From an uncultured Alphaproteobacteria bacterium (GTDB lineage Bacteria; Pseudomonadota; Alphaproteobacteria; Rhodobacterales; Rhodobacteraceae): a stretch of 64,000 nt of DNA. Location: the NCBI GenBank assembly GCA_902537235.1, contig CACBAO010000007.1, positions 1-64,000 of the forward strand. Reading direction: 5' to 3'. A model generated the notes under the pieces. It had not been told where the DNA came from. It searched no databases and saw nothing but the letters and a program-made list of their open reading frames with translations. The position numbers were made by a program, and so were the translations under genes. Of this stretch, positions 54,135 to 62,992 are shown piece by piece (within the stretch, counting starts at the first letter, position 1; every line of letters starts with the position of its first letter).

Positions 54135-55214
54135 ATGACAATATTACTTAACAAACCTGTGGCTCCTTGCCTTAAAACAATGGCCACTTATTTAGAGCAA
54201 GTAAATGCTAGTGATTGGTACACTAAATTTGGTCCACTTCATCAAAAGTTAACTTATAAATTAGAAGAATACCTTGAAGTCAAAAACTTGTTATTGGTAT
54301 CAAATGGAACACTGGCCCTCCAAGTTACTTATAAAGCACTCGGTGTAAAGAGAGCTATTTGTACTCCATTTAGTTATATTGCGACCGCTAGTTCTTTGGC
54401 ATGGGATAAAATACCAACTTCTTTTGTTGATATTGATTTAAATTCGCTCAATTTATGCCCGTCTTTGGTAGATAAAAAACTGGAAGGTTCATCTGATTTT
54501 GATTCTATTATAGCAACACACGTTTATGGCAATCCTTGTGCTGTTGAATCTTTTGATAGCCTCAGTTCAAAATATAATGTAAAGGTTATCTATGATGCAG
54601 CTCATGCTTTTGGAGTACGGTACGGTGAAAAATCTTTATTAAGGTTTGGAGATGCATCCACTCTTAGCTTCAATGCCACTAAAGTTTTCCATACTATTGA
54701 AGGTGGTGCTATTATATTTAAAGAAACTGAGGTTTATGAGAAAGCTAAACAGCTTATTAATTTTTCCATTGACTCAAATGGTACGCCTACTGGGGCAGGA
54801 ATTAATGCAGTGTTAAATGAATATCAATGTGCAGTTGGACTAACCTTATTAGATAACATCGATAACATCCTTGATCATAGACGAATAATATTTAATGAAT
54901 ATACTAAGTTATTAGGATCCTTAGTTGAGTTACCCATATGGAATGAGAATACTTCTCTTACCAATGGCTCATACTTTCCTGTTATTTTGAAAAATGAGCT
55001 TGAAAAAAACCGTATCAAAACTTTGTTAGATGGTCATGACATTCCATGTAGGGAATATTTTTCACCATCATTAAATATGGTTTTCAAACCAGAAGATGCT
55101 TGCCCAGTATCACAATCAATAGCCTCACGCATTCTTTGCCTGCCCTTGCACTTTTATCTGACATTGGATGAGGTTCGGCATATTTCACGTGTTATTAAAG
55201 AGAGCAGAAAATGA
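54135..55214 (+). CDS. DegT-family sugar aminotransferase (dTDP-4-amino-6-deoxyhexose type)
   Basis: 359 aa. LLVSNGTLALQVTYKALGV, CTPFSYIATASSLAW, IYDAAHAFGVRYG and the PLP lysine in FNATKVFHTIEGG. The ATKxFHTxEGG motif is that of aminotransferases such as VioA, FdtB/QdtB and WecE. With RmlA and RmlB in the locus, it probably aminates dTDP-4-keto- or 3-keto-6-deoxyglucose. The 230-bp gap upstream contains no gene. Confidence 0.88.
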   Translation: MTILLNKPVAPCLKTMATYLEQVNASDWYTKFGPLHQKLTYKLEEYLEVKNLLLVSNGTLALQVTYKALGVKRAICTPFSYIATASSLAWDKIPTSFVDIDLNSLNLCPSLVDKKLEGSSDFDSIIATHVYGNPCAVESFDSLSSKYNVKVIYDAAHAFGVRYGEKSLLRFGDASTLSFNATKVFHTIEGGAIIFKETEVYEKAKQLINFSIDSNGTPTGAGINAVLNEYQCAVGLTLLDNIDNILDHRRIIFNEYTKLLGSLVELPIWNENTSLTNGSYFPVILKNELEKNRIKTLLDGHDIPCREYFSPSLNMVFKPEDACPVSQSIASRILCLPLHFYLTLDEVRHISRVIKESRK

Positions 55215-55710
55215 AAGTATAAGTAAAACATCCAATAAACTTGTTTCTTAGTTCTTGTTTTGGTGATATCTATGAAAGATAGTTGGTTCATTAAAATTGT
55301 TTGCTAATGCGAGATTTTTTGACTCTCCTAAATTATTTTCAAAACAGTCATCAAAATAGATATGGTATTAAATGAATTATAAATATGACATTTCACTAAT
55401 AATACCTGCATTTGATTAGGAAGATTTTATTGCAGAAACTATAGAAAGTGTTTTATTCCAGAATTTTTCAGGTAGTTATGAAATTTAATATCTGATGATT
55501 GCTCCAAAGATAAAACTTGGGAAATAATTATAAGATATGAACATTTAAGTATTCTAAAAACTAATAGATTTTAAATAAATACAAGTTATGTTGGTACCTA
55601 TATTTAGTCTTCAAGGTGTAGTTTCTATGACATGGGACAGAAAGATGTTAGGTTGCAAGGCGATAAATAAGAAGGGATATCGGGTGTTTTAGCTTGGGGA
55701 GGGAAAAAAA
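55215..55710. other. Gene-free stretch carrying a glycosyltransferase remnant
   Basis: Only the GT2 pseudogene at 55372-55574 was recognised. The remaining DNA is AT-rich without features; the promoter for the SxtJ cassette should lie near 55600-55710. Confidence 0.4.
55372..55574 (+). pseudogene. Family 2 glycosyltransferase remnant
   Basis: ATG at 55372 opens YDISLIIPAFD, then an in-frame TAG at 55417, then EDFIAETIESVLFQNFSGSY in the same frame; a frameshift is needed to continue with ISDDCSKDKTWEIIIRYE. These are the N-terminal GT-A motifs of a GT2 enzyme (IIPAFN, ESVLxQ, DDxSxDxT). The rest is deleted. Confidence 0.75.
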
Positions 55711-56109
55711 TTGAGAATCTCACAAATTGAACTTCCATCTAATCGAAAGTTTGGATTTTTCTTTACTTTTATATTTGCTGTAGCCGCAGCTTATTTCTAT
55801 TACTCTGCAAATATAGCTTGGGCATATGTGCTTGTTGCAGTTGCTTTTGTATTTCTAATTGTAACCATGGTAAAAAGTGATGCGCTTCTGCCACTGAATA
55901 AACTATGGATGCGTTTTGGACTCCTCCTTGGCATGATAGTAAGTCCAATTGTACTTGGCATTATTTTCTTTGGGTTGTTTACACCAATTGCAGTGCTCAT
56001 GCGTCTGAGTGGGCGGGATGAGATGAAGCTAAAGTTCTCACGAAAAGCAAGCCATTGGATAGCTCGCAGCGAACCAATCAAATCTGAGTCTTTCAAAAAC
56101 CAATTTTAA
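55711..56109 (+). CDS. SxtJ-family membrane protein
   Basis: 132 aa from a TTG, preceded by GGGGAGGG SD. The N-terminal SNRKFGFFFTFIFAVAAAY, three hydrophobic segments and the C-terminal SGRDEMKLKFSRKASHWIAR fit the SxtJ family, which accompanies carbamoyltransferases in glycan and saxitoxin loci. Function unknown; probably part of a membrane complex with the next three products. Confidence 0.85.
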   Translation: MRISQIELPSNRKFGFFFTFIFAVAAAYFYYSANIAWAYVLVAVAFVFLIVTMVKSDALLPLNKLWMRFGLLLGMIVSPIVLGIIFFGLFTPIAVLMRLSGRDEMKLKFSRKASHWIARSEPIKSESFKNQF

Positions 56110-56123
56110 TAAAGGCAAATCAA

Positions 56124-56273
56124 ATGGATTTCTTAATAGAACTTTGGGCTTTCCTTCGCGTACGTAAAAAATTATGGCTTGCTCCTATCATTATCGTCAT
56201 GGTGATACTTGGTGGCTTATTAATACTTGCACAAGGCTCTGTAGTAGCACCTTTCATATACACACTTTTTTAG
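56124..56273 (+). CDS. DUF5989-family small membrane protein, 49 aa
   Basis: ATG at 56124, stop TAG at 56271. Starts MDFLIELWAFLRVRKKLWL, then a single hydrophobic helix and VVAPFIYTLF. This sequence pattern is characteristic of DUF5989 proteins, found beside SxtJ and carbamoyltransferase genes. It lies 14 bp after sxtJ and 9 bp before the carbamoyltransferase. Confidence 0.85.
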   Translation: MDFLIELWAFLRVRKKLWLAPIIIVMVILGGLLILAQGSVVAPFIYTLF

Positions 56274-56282
56274 GAGCAGCTA

Positions 56283-58121
56283 ATGTACATCCTTGGTATA
56301 TCTGCTTTTTACCACGACAGTGCTGCATGCCTACTTAAAGACGATGAAATCATTGCAGCAGCACAAGAAGAACGCTTTACAAGAAAGAAGCATGATGCTG
56401 CCTTTCCGCATCATGCAATTCAGTATTGCTTGAAAGAGGCTGGAATTACGGCAAACCAAATCGACAATGTTGTATTCTACGAGAAGCCTTTTGTTAAGTT
56501 TGAAAGGCTGCTTGAAACCTATTTAGCATTTGCGCCCAGAGGTTTTATGAGCTTCGCTAAAGCGATGCCAGTGTGGATTAAAGACAAACTCTTTCAAAAG
56601 TCAGCGCTCATTAAAGAGTTGAAATCAATGCTTGATGAAGACGTTAACTGGGGCAACCGGCTATTATTCTCCGAACATCACCTGTCACATGCAGCAAGCG
56701 CGTATTATCCTTCACCATTTGATAGTGCTGCAGTACTTACACTTGATGGCGTTGGGGAGTGGACAACCACTTCTCTAGCAATAGGTAATGGACGTGATTT
56801 AAAAGTTGTTAAAGAAATTCACTTTCCTCACTCACTCGGGCTACTCTATTCCGCATTTACTTACTACACAGGATTTAAAGTTAACTCGGGCGAATATAAA
56901 GTGATGGGGTTAGCACCCTATGGAGAACCTATTTACTCAGATTTAATACGAGAAAAACTCATCACAATCGCAGATGACGGTAGCTTTCAATTGGATATGA
57001 GTTACTTTGATTATGCTACTGGCTTAACGATGACAAACAAAAAGTTTGAAGCTTTGTTTGGTGGTCCACCTCGTAAGTCAGAAACTGAGCTTACTCAGCG
57101 TGAAATGAATTTAGCTGCCTCAGTACAAAAAGTAACGGAAGATGTCGTTCTTAAATTAGCCAGGGGCATAGCAAAAGAAACAGGCGAGCGCAACTTATGT
57201 CTTGCTGGCGGAGTAGCACTAAATTGTGTAGCCAACGGGCTTCTTTTACGTGAAAATATCTTTGACAATATTTGGATTCAACCAGCGGCTGGTGATGCCG
57301 GTGGAGCGCTAGGTGCTGCTCTCTCGACGTGGTATCTGCATCACAACAAACAACGTATTGCTTCAAAAGGACTTGATGCAATGAAGGGCGCTTACTTGGG
57401 CCCTGAATTTACAGATGCTGAAATTGAGGCCGAACTTACCGAAAGTGGTGCAACCTTTAAGAAGCTTTCTGAAGATGAACTACTTGAAACAGTTGCTACG
57501 GCGTTAGCTGAAAAAAAAGCTATTGGTTGGATGCAGGGACGCATGGAGTTTGGTCCAAGAGCGTTAGGTGCGCGCAGTATAATTGCCGACCCTCGTTCCC
57601 CAAGTATGCAGAAACAATTAAACTTAAAAGTTAAATACAGAGAAAGTTTTCGCCCCTTTGCACCTAGTGTACTTCGAGAAGATGTGAGTGAATGGTTTGA
57701 GCATGGTACAGATAGTAGATACATGCTTCTTGTAGCTGACGTTATAGTGGATAAACGTCGTGCAATGACTGAAGGCGAAAAAGCGCTATTTGGTATTGAT
57801 AAGCTAAATGTACCGCGCTCATCCGTCCCAGCAATTACACATGTAGATTATTCTGCTCGGATACAAACAGTACATGCTGACACTAATCCTCGGTATCACA
57901 CAGTTATCTCGAAATTTAAAGAAAAGACTGGTTGTCCAATCGTTGTTAACACTTCATTTAACGTACGCGGTGAACCTATTATTTGTACGCCTACTGATGC
58001 ATTCAAGTGCTTTATGGGCACAGAATTAGATGTATTAGCTGTTGGTCACTACATACTATATAAAGAGGAACAAAACGAAGCGCTTAAAGAAAAATATGAG
58101 GACCGCTATGAGTTGGATTAA
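56283..58121 (+). CDS. Carbamoyltransferase, NodU/CmcH family
   Basis: 612 aa. N-terminal Kae1-like ATPase domain (YILGISAFYHDSAACLL, EERFTRKKHD, FSEHHLSHAASAYYPSPF, LDGVGEW) and C-terminal YrdC-like carbamoyltransferase domain (FGPRALGARSIIADPR, KYRESFRPFAPSVL, NTSFNVRGEPI). It uses ATP and carbamoyl phosphate to O-carbamoylate a sugar. AGGAG SD 4 nt upstream. Member of the SxtJ-DUF5989-carbamoyltransferase-SGNH cassette. Confidence 0.95.
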   Translation: MYILGISAFYHDSAACLLKDDEIIAAAQEERFTRKKHDAAFPHHAIQYCLKEAGITANQIDNVVFYEKPFVKFERLLETYLAFAPRGFMSFAKAMPVWIKDKLFQKSALIKELKSMLDEDVNWGNRLLFSEHHLSHAASAYYPSPFDSAAVLTLDGVGEWTTTSLAIGNGRDLKVVKEIHFPHSLGLLYSAFTYYTGFKVNSGEYKVMGLAPYGEPIYSDLIREKLITIADDGSFQLDMSYFDYATGLTMTNKKFEALFGGPPRKSETELTQREMNLAASVQKVTEDVVLKLARGIAKETGERNLCLAGGVALNCVANGLLLRENIFDNIWIQPAAGDAGGALGAALSTWYLHHNKQRIASKGLDAMKGAYLGPEFTDAEIEAELTESGATFKKLSEDELLETVATALAEKKAIGWMQGRMEFGPRALGARSIIADPRSPSMQKQLNLKVKYRESFRPFAPSVLREDVSEWFEHGTDSRYMLLVADVIVDKRRAMTEGEKALFGIDKLNVPRSSVPAITHVDYSARIQTVHADTNPRYHTVISKFKEKTGCPIVVNTSFNVRGEPIICTPTDAFKCFMGTELDVLAVGHYILYKEEQNEALKEKYEDRYELD

Positions 58122-59190
58122 AAGAAATTGCGCTCCATTACTGATGGTAATTGTTAGCTGTCTTGTAGGTGTTGCTTTTTTTGAATTAACTCTAAGAATT
58201 GTTAATTTAAATAATCAATGGACTAAGACAAGAGAGGCTAACATTTTACGAAATTTTAAATTCAACTATGACGTAAGTCAACTTTATCAATCCGATACAA
58301 CTCATGCTGATTATGCCAGAAATCAATATGGATTACGTGATGACTGTGAGGCACCCTCTGAAATTGATATTTTAACAATCGGTGGCAGCACGACCGCTCA
58401 GAGATACACGCCATTTACCTCTACATATCAAGAAAGACTTGAAGAACGCCTGAAAGATTTTAATGATAGTTTTGGATGTGTGTCCAATGCCGGAATTGAT
58501 GGTCATACTACATGGGGGCATCTGTTTTCCTTCGAGCATTGGTTTCCCCTTATACCAGGACTAAAGCCAAAAATAATTTTGCTTTATGTTGGTATTAATG
58601 ACGCAGGTTTTCAAAGGGCCTCATCACCAAATATAGGTTTTGATACCCAGAGAACAGATGGCGTCAAAGGGTTTTTAAAACGTCTTGAAATAACTAACGC
58701 TTTGCTACCGATTTACCGAATTCTTATGCAGGTATCTGGTTACGAGTCATTTGCTTTTAGTAGGCATACTCCGCGACCTTATCAGGAGGTTGATTATACA
58801 GTGACAAAGATACACCCGAAAACTGAACGACTGTCAACGGAGAATGCTGAGGCTTTTAGGTCAAGAATGATAGTACTACTGGAAAAGATACGTGCTTTGA
58901 ATTCTAAACCTATTTGTGTGACGCAACCTCACAGATATGTAATAAAAAATGGTAATCAAGCCTATGGTATTCCGAATGTTCTTGGTGATGGCTTCAGTGG
59001 TATTGACTATGACTACTCAATACGAAAACTAAATCATGTGATATACGATTTATGCGGCACCAACACTATTGATCTGTATAATCATAAATTTTCTAACTCA
59101 CACTTTTATGATGGAATTCACTCTACGCCTTCCGGATCAATAGAGATTGGAGACAGATTAGCAGATTTCATCATTTCTAGGTTTTATTAA
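58108..59190 (+). CDS. Membrane-anchored SGNH/GDSL hydrolase-fold protein
   Basis: About 360 aa. An N-terminal membrane helix (NCAPLLMVIVSCLVGVAFF) is followed by SGNH blocks: ILTIGGSTTAQR (serine), AGIDGHT, LLYVGINDAG (GxND) and HFYDGIHSTPSG (DxxH). Start chosen at ATG 58108, where GAGGA lies 5 nt upstream, overlapping the carbamoyltransferase by 14 bp; 58096 and 58042 are alternatives. Such proteins act on extracytoplasmic glycans as esterases or acetyl-/acyltransferase partners. Confidence 0.87.
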   Translation: MSWIKRNCAPLLMVIVSCLVGVAFFELTLRIVNLNNQWTKTREANILRNFKFNYDVSQLYQSDTTHADYARNQYGLRDDCEAPSEIDILTIGGSTTAQRYTPFTSTYQERLEERLKDFNDSFGCVSNAGIDGHTTWGHLFSFEHWFPLIPGLKPKIILLYVGINDAGFQRASSPNIGFDTQRTDGVKGFLKRLEITNALLPIYRILMQVSGYESFAFSRHTPRPYQEVDYTVTKIHPKTERLSTENAEAFRSRMIVLLEKIRALNSKPICVTQPHRYVIKNGNQAYGIPNVLGDGFSGIDYDYSIRKLNHVIYDLCGTNTIDLYNHKFSNSHFYDGIHSTPSGSIEIGDRLADFIISRFY

Positions 59191-59319
59191 TTGAGGATAG
59201 TAATGCATAATTTTTATCCCAAATGGTCGTTTTAATTGAAACTTTCTTTTTAAGTGGCGGTGAGGTGCAATAATTTAATTTAGATTGATTCAATAAAGTT
59301 GGTGAAGCTAGAAGAAGCC

Positions 59320-59537
59320 AACAATTATGCTATCTCTTTTGATACTAATTGGGTGTATAAATGAACAATTTTAAAATATCTTGAGCTTATTGAAAAAACG
59401 AATTGTAAAGCTACTTTTTTTGCTACGCATGAGACCCCAGTTAATTACGATATTCTGATAAAAGTTTGCTGATAATGAGTTAGATATTTGTTTTTCTGAT
59501 TGCGAAAGCTATAGCTTTTCTAATTGGTTTTTATAAT
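59320..59537 (+). pseudogene. Decayed duplicate of the polysaccharide deacetylase at 43630
   Basis: The DNA at about 59325-59460 reads YAISFDTNW, then a TGA, TILKYLELIEKTNCKATFFA and THETPVNYDIL, nearly identical to the N-terminus encoded at 43640-43780. After a deletion and frameshift, FSDCESYSFSNW continues the homology (compare VSECLSYSPDAW). It runs into the 3' end of the TylF gene. Confidence 0.85.
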
Positions 59538-60272
59538 TAATCTCGATGATGCATCAATAACACTGGTAAAAGGTTTAGCTCTTGACTCAAAATACTCATC
59601 TACAGCTTTTTTTTGTCCTTCCCAGTACCCATAATCATCTACTATTAGAAATCCATTATTTATTAATCTTGGATAGAGAACTTCTAATTCAATTTTAGTA
59701 GAGTCGTACCAATCGGTATCCAACCTCAAAATTGAAATGCTTTTTGGCAGATTTTTCTTATCTTTTAGGGTTTCTAGTACATCTCCTTCTATAAACTCCA
59801 TATTTTCTAAGCTTAATCCAGCCTTTCTTATATTATCCTTGACCTCTTCAATTGAAGAATAGCACCAATCGATATAATTATTTTTTTTATGTAATAGATA
59901 GTCTTTAATCGCATTATTTCCCGTCTCAATATAAATATCTTTGTCTGACGGTTCAGTCATTCCAATGAATGTATCAAATAGGTATAATTTAGCCTTATGA
60001 TTCATTTCATCAAAAATTAATTTAGCTGCTATTATGTTCCCACCGCGCCACACACCACATTCAACAAAATCACCTTTCATTTGATTAAATGCAATATGCT
60101 TAGCGCATAAAATTGTTGTTACAACATCCTGAGGTGATGTCATCGTTAATTTTTCATTAACAACATAATTAAAAATTTCAATTTCTTTATTATTGAACTC
60201 GACAGGAATAACCTGTTCTTTGTTAGAGATTTTTACTAATTTTTTTCCTATTCTGTATATCAAATTTCTCAT
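59520..60272 (-). CDS. TylF/MycF-family O-methyltransferase
   Basis: 250 aa. GDFVECGVWRGGNIIAAKL, LYLFDTFIGMTEPSDKD, SILRLDTDWYDSTK and VDDYGYWEGQKKAVDEYF are the signature blocks of TylF (macrocin O-methyltransferase), which methylates sugar hydroxyls with SAM and a metal. It probably O-methylates a locus sugar. It ends inside the decayed deacetylase copy, so its last few codons may derive from that sequence. Minus strand, alone. Confidence 0.9.
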   Translation of the reverse strand: MRNLIYRIGKKLVKISNKEQVIPVEFNNKEIEIFNYVVNEKLTMTSPQDVVTTILCAKHIAFNQMKGDFVECGVWRGGNIIAAKLIFDEMNHKAKLYLFDTFIGMTEPSDKDIYIETGNNAIKDYLLHKKNNYIDWCYSSIEEVKDNIRKAGLSLENMEFIEGDVLETLKDKKNLPKSISILRLDTDWYDSTKIELEVLYPRLINNGFLIVDDYGYWEGQKKAVDEYFESRAKPFTSVIDASSRLIIKTN

Positions 60273-60580
60273 ATCTTGTAGTAACCTTTTTACTAGTCTA
60301 CAGATTTATTAATTTTCGACTGCAAGCTTGATAGCATAATATAACTTTCTTGTAGAGTCATTTATGTTCCGGTACCACATGATGCAAGTCTGTATTCCTA
60401 ATTCGTAAAATTATTGCTTCCTGCGTTATATAAGTTTCTCTCTGACAATATTTTTTCAAAGTCGAAACTTTCAAAATGGCTTTCGACAATTTAAGAATGA
60501 TTAATGAATGGCAAAAACCCGACGAGGTTACGTTTCAAGATCTATAGGAAATGGGTAACCGAGCCAATGCTAGAAAAGTA
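60273..60580. other. Gene-free stretch
   Basis: AT-rich. A 23-codon plus-strand frame at 60476 (AFDNLRMINEWQKPDEVTF) has no recognisable homology and overlaps nothing; I do not call it a gene. The TylF promoter lies at its left end. Confidence 0.35.
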
Positions 60581-60970
60581 TTACAACTTACCTTCCTCTC
60601 TTAATTTTTTTCTTATCTTAGTTGCACTGATCTCATGGACTGCTTTATCAAAGACTTCCTCTTCGAAAGTATAACCAACACCTCTCCCATATGTGATATT
60701 AATAATGTTGGGTACCAACATAATCTCGTACTCAATACCCCTCTTGAAACCATCTTCAAGTAACCCTTTTTCAATATTTGAGCATACAGTATCCCAATCA
60801 AATGGATTATCATCTTGACCAATACCTCCAGATGCACCCTGAACATCTCTTACTTGAATAATAACTTGTCCTGTCTTCGTCACGCATCTTTTGAAAAGTG
60901 CTTGGTGACCGCCATGCCAAGGTTGCCATCTGCCTAACATTTGTACTGTAGGTTTCTTCCAATCAAACAT
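60581..60970 (-). CDS. Nucleotidyltransferase (cytidylyl/adenylyl transferase fold)
   Basis: 129-aa HxGH-type nucleotidyltransferase. VQMLGRWQPWHGGHQAL carries the nucleotide-binding HGGH, and HEISATKIRKKLREEGK is the C-terminal ISxTxIR motif. Size and motifs fit the glycerol-3-phosphate cytidylyltransferase/NMN adenylyltransferase-like group. It overlaps the APS-kinase-like gene upstream by 8 bp. Similar pairs are, as I recall, found in marine phages and in bacterial glycan loci. Activated product unknown. Confidence 0.82.
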   Translation of the reverse strand: MFDWKKPTVQMLGRWQPWHGGHQALFKRCVTKTGQVIIQVRDVQGASGGIGQDDNPFDWDTVCSNIEKGLLEDGFKRGIEYEIMLVPNIINITYGRGVGYTFEEEVFDKAVHEISATKIRKKLREEGKL

Positions 60971-61373
60971 TTTTTAATATCTCCTGCGCAATATCTTTAT
61001 GATTATGATCGTTCCATTCTGTAATATGAAAATTGACTTTATCAGGTTTTTGGAAAATTTTATTGGTATCCTCATAACGTCCTTCTTTAATTGTATCTAA
61101 CCAAACAACGATATCTGCACCAAACTTCTTTCTTGTAGCTTTAGTAGGACATACAAAATCACAAACCACGAACCTTCCATGACTTTTCTCAAAATCTGCA
61201 AAAGTTCTCATTCTTTTTGCTTGTCTATCTCTACCATCATCAGAAAAATCCCAATCATTTGCCATTTTACGAACAACATCTGCGTTGTACCATGCGGCAT
61301 CTAGAAGAGGAACTAATCGCTCTGAAAGGTAGGTCTTACCGCTGCCTGGAAGGCCCATTACAAGTATTTTCAT
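60963..61373 (-). CDS. APS-kinase-like P-loop kinase
   Basis: 136 aa from ATG 61373 (a start 9 codons upstream is possible). MKILVMGLPGSGKTYLSERL is a Walker A loop; WYNADVVRKM and FVVCDFVCPTKATRKKFG match the adenylylsulfate-kinase fold. It is shorter than CysC and lacks the sulfate-assimilation neighbours, so it may phosphorylate another small molecule for the nucleotidyltransferase beside it. The linkage to the sulfotransferase at 48580 via PAPS is only a possibility. Confidence 0.82.
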   Translation of the reverse strand: MKILVMGLPGSGKTYLSERLVPLLDAAWYNADVVRKMANDWDFSDDGRDRQAKRMRTFADFEKSHGRFVVCDFVCPTKATRKKFGADIVVWLDTIKEGRYEDTNKIFQKPDKVNFHITEWNDHNHKDIAQEILKNV

Positions 61374-61455
61374 CAAACCCAATTCCTTTACTTCATTCAA
61401 ATATCATCTTTGATTTTTGCTTCTAAGCAATAATCAAAAAAAGCGGTTTTCTATC

Positions 61456-61722
61456 TTACGCAAAATCCTCTTCAACAGGAATCAAGCTATCTACAATACA
61501 GCTCCCCCGCTCTCTTCTTATCTCTCCAAAGGTAGGTAATTTATGCATATTCAGGCTCTCCCCAGCATCAAATTCAGATATGAAATGCGTGGTAAAATGC
61601 GTGGTATCAGAGAGCAGTGTATCTCTTAAGGCCTTTATATACAAGCTTATAAGGAGAAAACGTATTGTTGGCGGAGGAGGTGTCCTCTTTTCTAAGGTCC
61701 TATAAAATCTAAAATCATTCAA
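61456..61722 (-). CDS. Hypothetical protein, 88 aa (doubtful)
   Basis: Open frame opposite to and just upstream of the integrase. Contains RTPPPPTIRFLL and IRRERGSCIVDSLIPVEEDF. A 12-bp tandem repeat inside it gives HFTTHF. No family recognised; it could instead be integrase-proximal attachment DNA. Confidence 0.25.
   Translation of the reverse strand: MNDFRFYRTLEKRTPPPPTIRFLLISLYIKALRDTLLSDTTHFTTHFISEFDAGESLNMHKLPTFGEIRRERGSCIVDSLIPVEEDFA
61583..61606. repeat. Tandem 12-bp repeat near the integrase
   Basis: AAATGCGTGGTA occurs twice in perfect tandem, 120 bp upstream of the integrase start. Possible integrase arm-type binding sites. Confidence 0.45.
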
Positions 61723-61726
61723 TTAA

Positions 61727-62992
61727 ATGATTAAAAACAATCACTTATGTGATATACTATGTCCAAGAAAGTTCAAAGAAATTCAACAAATAAATGTTCA
61801 ATTGGGGGACCAAATGGGGGACCAGAAATTACTGAATCAGAGGTTTGTAGATACGGTAATTAAACCAGGTAAATACTTTGACAAAAACGGCTTGTTCTTA
61901 CGGGTAAAGCCGGGTGGCTCAAGAAAATGGGTTTTTAGGTATACGCACAATGGAAAGAGACCAGAGATGGGACTCGGAAATGCGAAAATTGTAAAGTTAT
62001 CCAAAGCAAGAGAAAGAACTCTTAAAGCGCTCATTCAAGTAAAAGATGGTATAGATCCAATAGGGCTCAAGAAAAATACAAAATCTATTCCAACATTTGA
62101 GGATGCTGCATTGAAGGTTTTTGAAATAAACAGACCTTCGTGGCGGAATGAAAAGCACTCAGCTCAATTTATTTCTTCTCTAAAAGCATACGCTTTTCCA
62201 AAGATAGGTGGGCTCAAGGTTGATAAAATAGAAACAAAGGACATATTTTCAGTTCTTAATCCAATATGGCTATCCAAGGCAGAGACAGCTTCCAGGGTCA
62301 GGCAAAGATTATCTACAGTTCTAAAATATTGCAAAGCGCAGAAATGGCGGAGTGATAACCCGGCGGACCGAGACATTATTCAGATATTGCCTAAACAAGT
62401 CCGAAAATCTAATCATATGAAGAGTATGGATTATAACGAAATAAGTTCATTTATATTGAATGTGAAGAACTCCGATGCAGGAGCCACAACAAAACTTGCA
62501 TTAGAATTTCTTATTCTTAATGCTTCTCGTTCTGGAGAAGTCAGACATGCTAAATGGCAAGAGCTTAATGAAAATATATGGACGATACCATCGGAACGTA
62601 TGAAAGCAGGCGTAGAACACAGGGTACCATTATCCGAAAGAAGTCAGAAAATATTGGAAGAGGCTAAGAAAGTCAGCCTAGGCTCTGAATATATTTTTGC
62701 TGGGTATAAGAGGGATAAACCTTTATCAGAGAATACATTTAACAAATTAACGAAAGAACTCGGTTATGATGTCCATACCCATGGATTTAGAACATCATTT
62801 AAAATGTGGTCACAGGAGAAAACATCAGTCTCAAAAGAAATTGCTGAGAAACAATTAGCTCATTCACTAAATAATAAAGTCGAAGCAGCGTATGCCAGGT
62901 CAGACCTCTTCGAAAAACGAAAAAAGCTGATGGAGGACTGGTCTGAATTTATTTCACTCCCACAGACAAAAGTTGTTTCCATAGATGGTTAG
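61727..62992 (+). CDS. P4-type tyrosine recombinase/integrase
   Basis: Up to 421 aa. Arm-binding domain (FVDTVIKPGKYFDKNGLFLR), core-binding domain, and catalytic domain with R268 (NASRSGE), K293, H352/R355 (HTHGFR), H379 (LAHS) and Y389 (AAYARSD). Family is the P4/DUF4102 integrase, which inserts islands and prophages usually at tRNA or tmRNA 3' ends. The start is uncertain: ATG 61727 or 61814. TGGGGGACCA repeats directly (61803-61824). All catalytic residues are intact. Confidence 0.9.
   Translation: MIKNNHLCDILCPRKFKEIQQINVQLGDQMGDQKLLNQRFVDTVIKPGKYFDKNGLFLRVKPGGSRKWVFRYTHNGKRPEMGLGNAKIVKLSKARERTLKALIQVKDGIDPIGLKKNTKSIPTFEDAALKVFEINRPSWRNEKHSAQFISSLKAYAFPKIGGLKVDKIETKDIFSVLNPIWLSKAETASRVRQRLSTVLKYCKAQKWRSDNPADRDIIQILPKQVRKSNHMKSMDYNEISSFILNVKNSDAGATTKLALEFLILNASRSGEVRHAKWQELNENIWTIPSERMKAGVEHRVPLSERSQKILEEAKKVSLGSEYIFAGYKRDKPLSENTFNKLTKELGYDVHTHGFRTSFKMWSQEKTSVSKEIAEKQLAHSLNNKVEAAYARSDLFEKRKKLMEDWSEFISLPQTKVVSIDG
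61803..61824 (+). repeat. Tandem TGGGGGACCA repeat in the integrase 5' region
   Basis: TGGGGGACCA occurs twice with a 12-bp period, in the N-terminal codons of the integrase (residues GDQMGDQ). Similar G-rich tandem repeats near integrase starts are often arm sites. Confidence 0.35.

Noticed and set aside
61456-61722. tRNA or tmRNA gene as integrase attachment site
   Set aside because: I looked for a T-loop sequence and an acceptor stem on both strands and found none.
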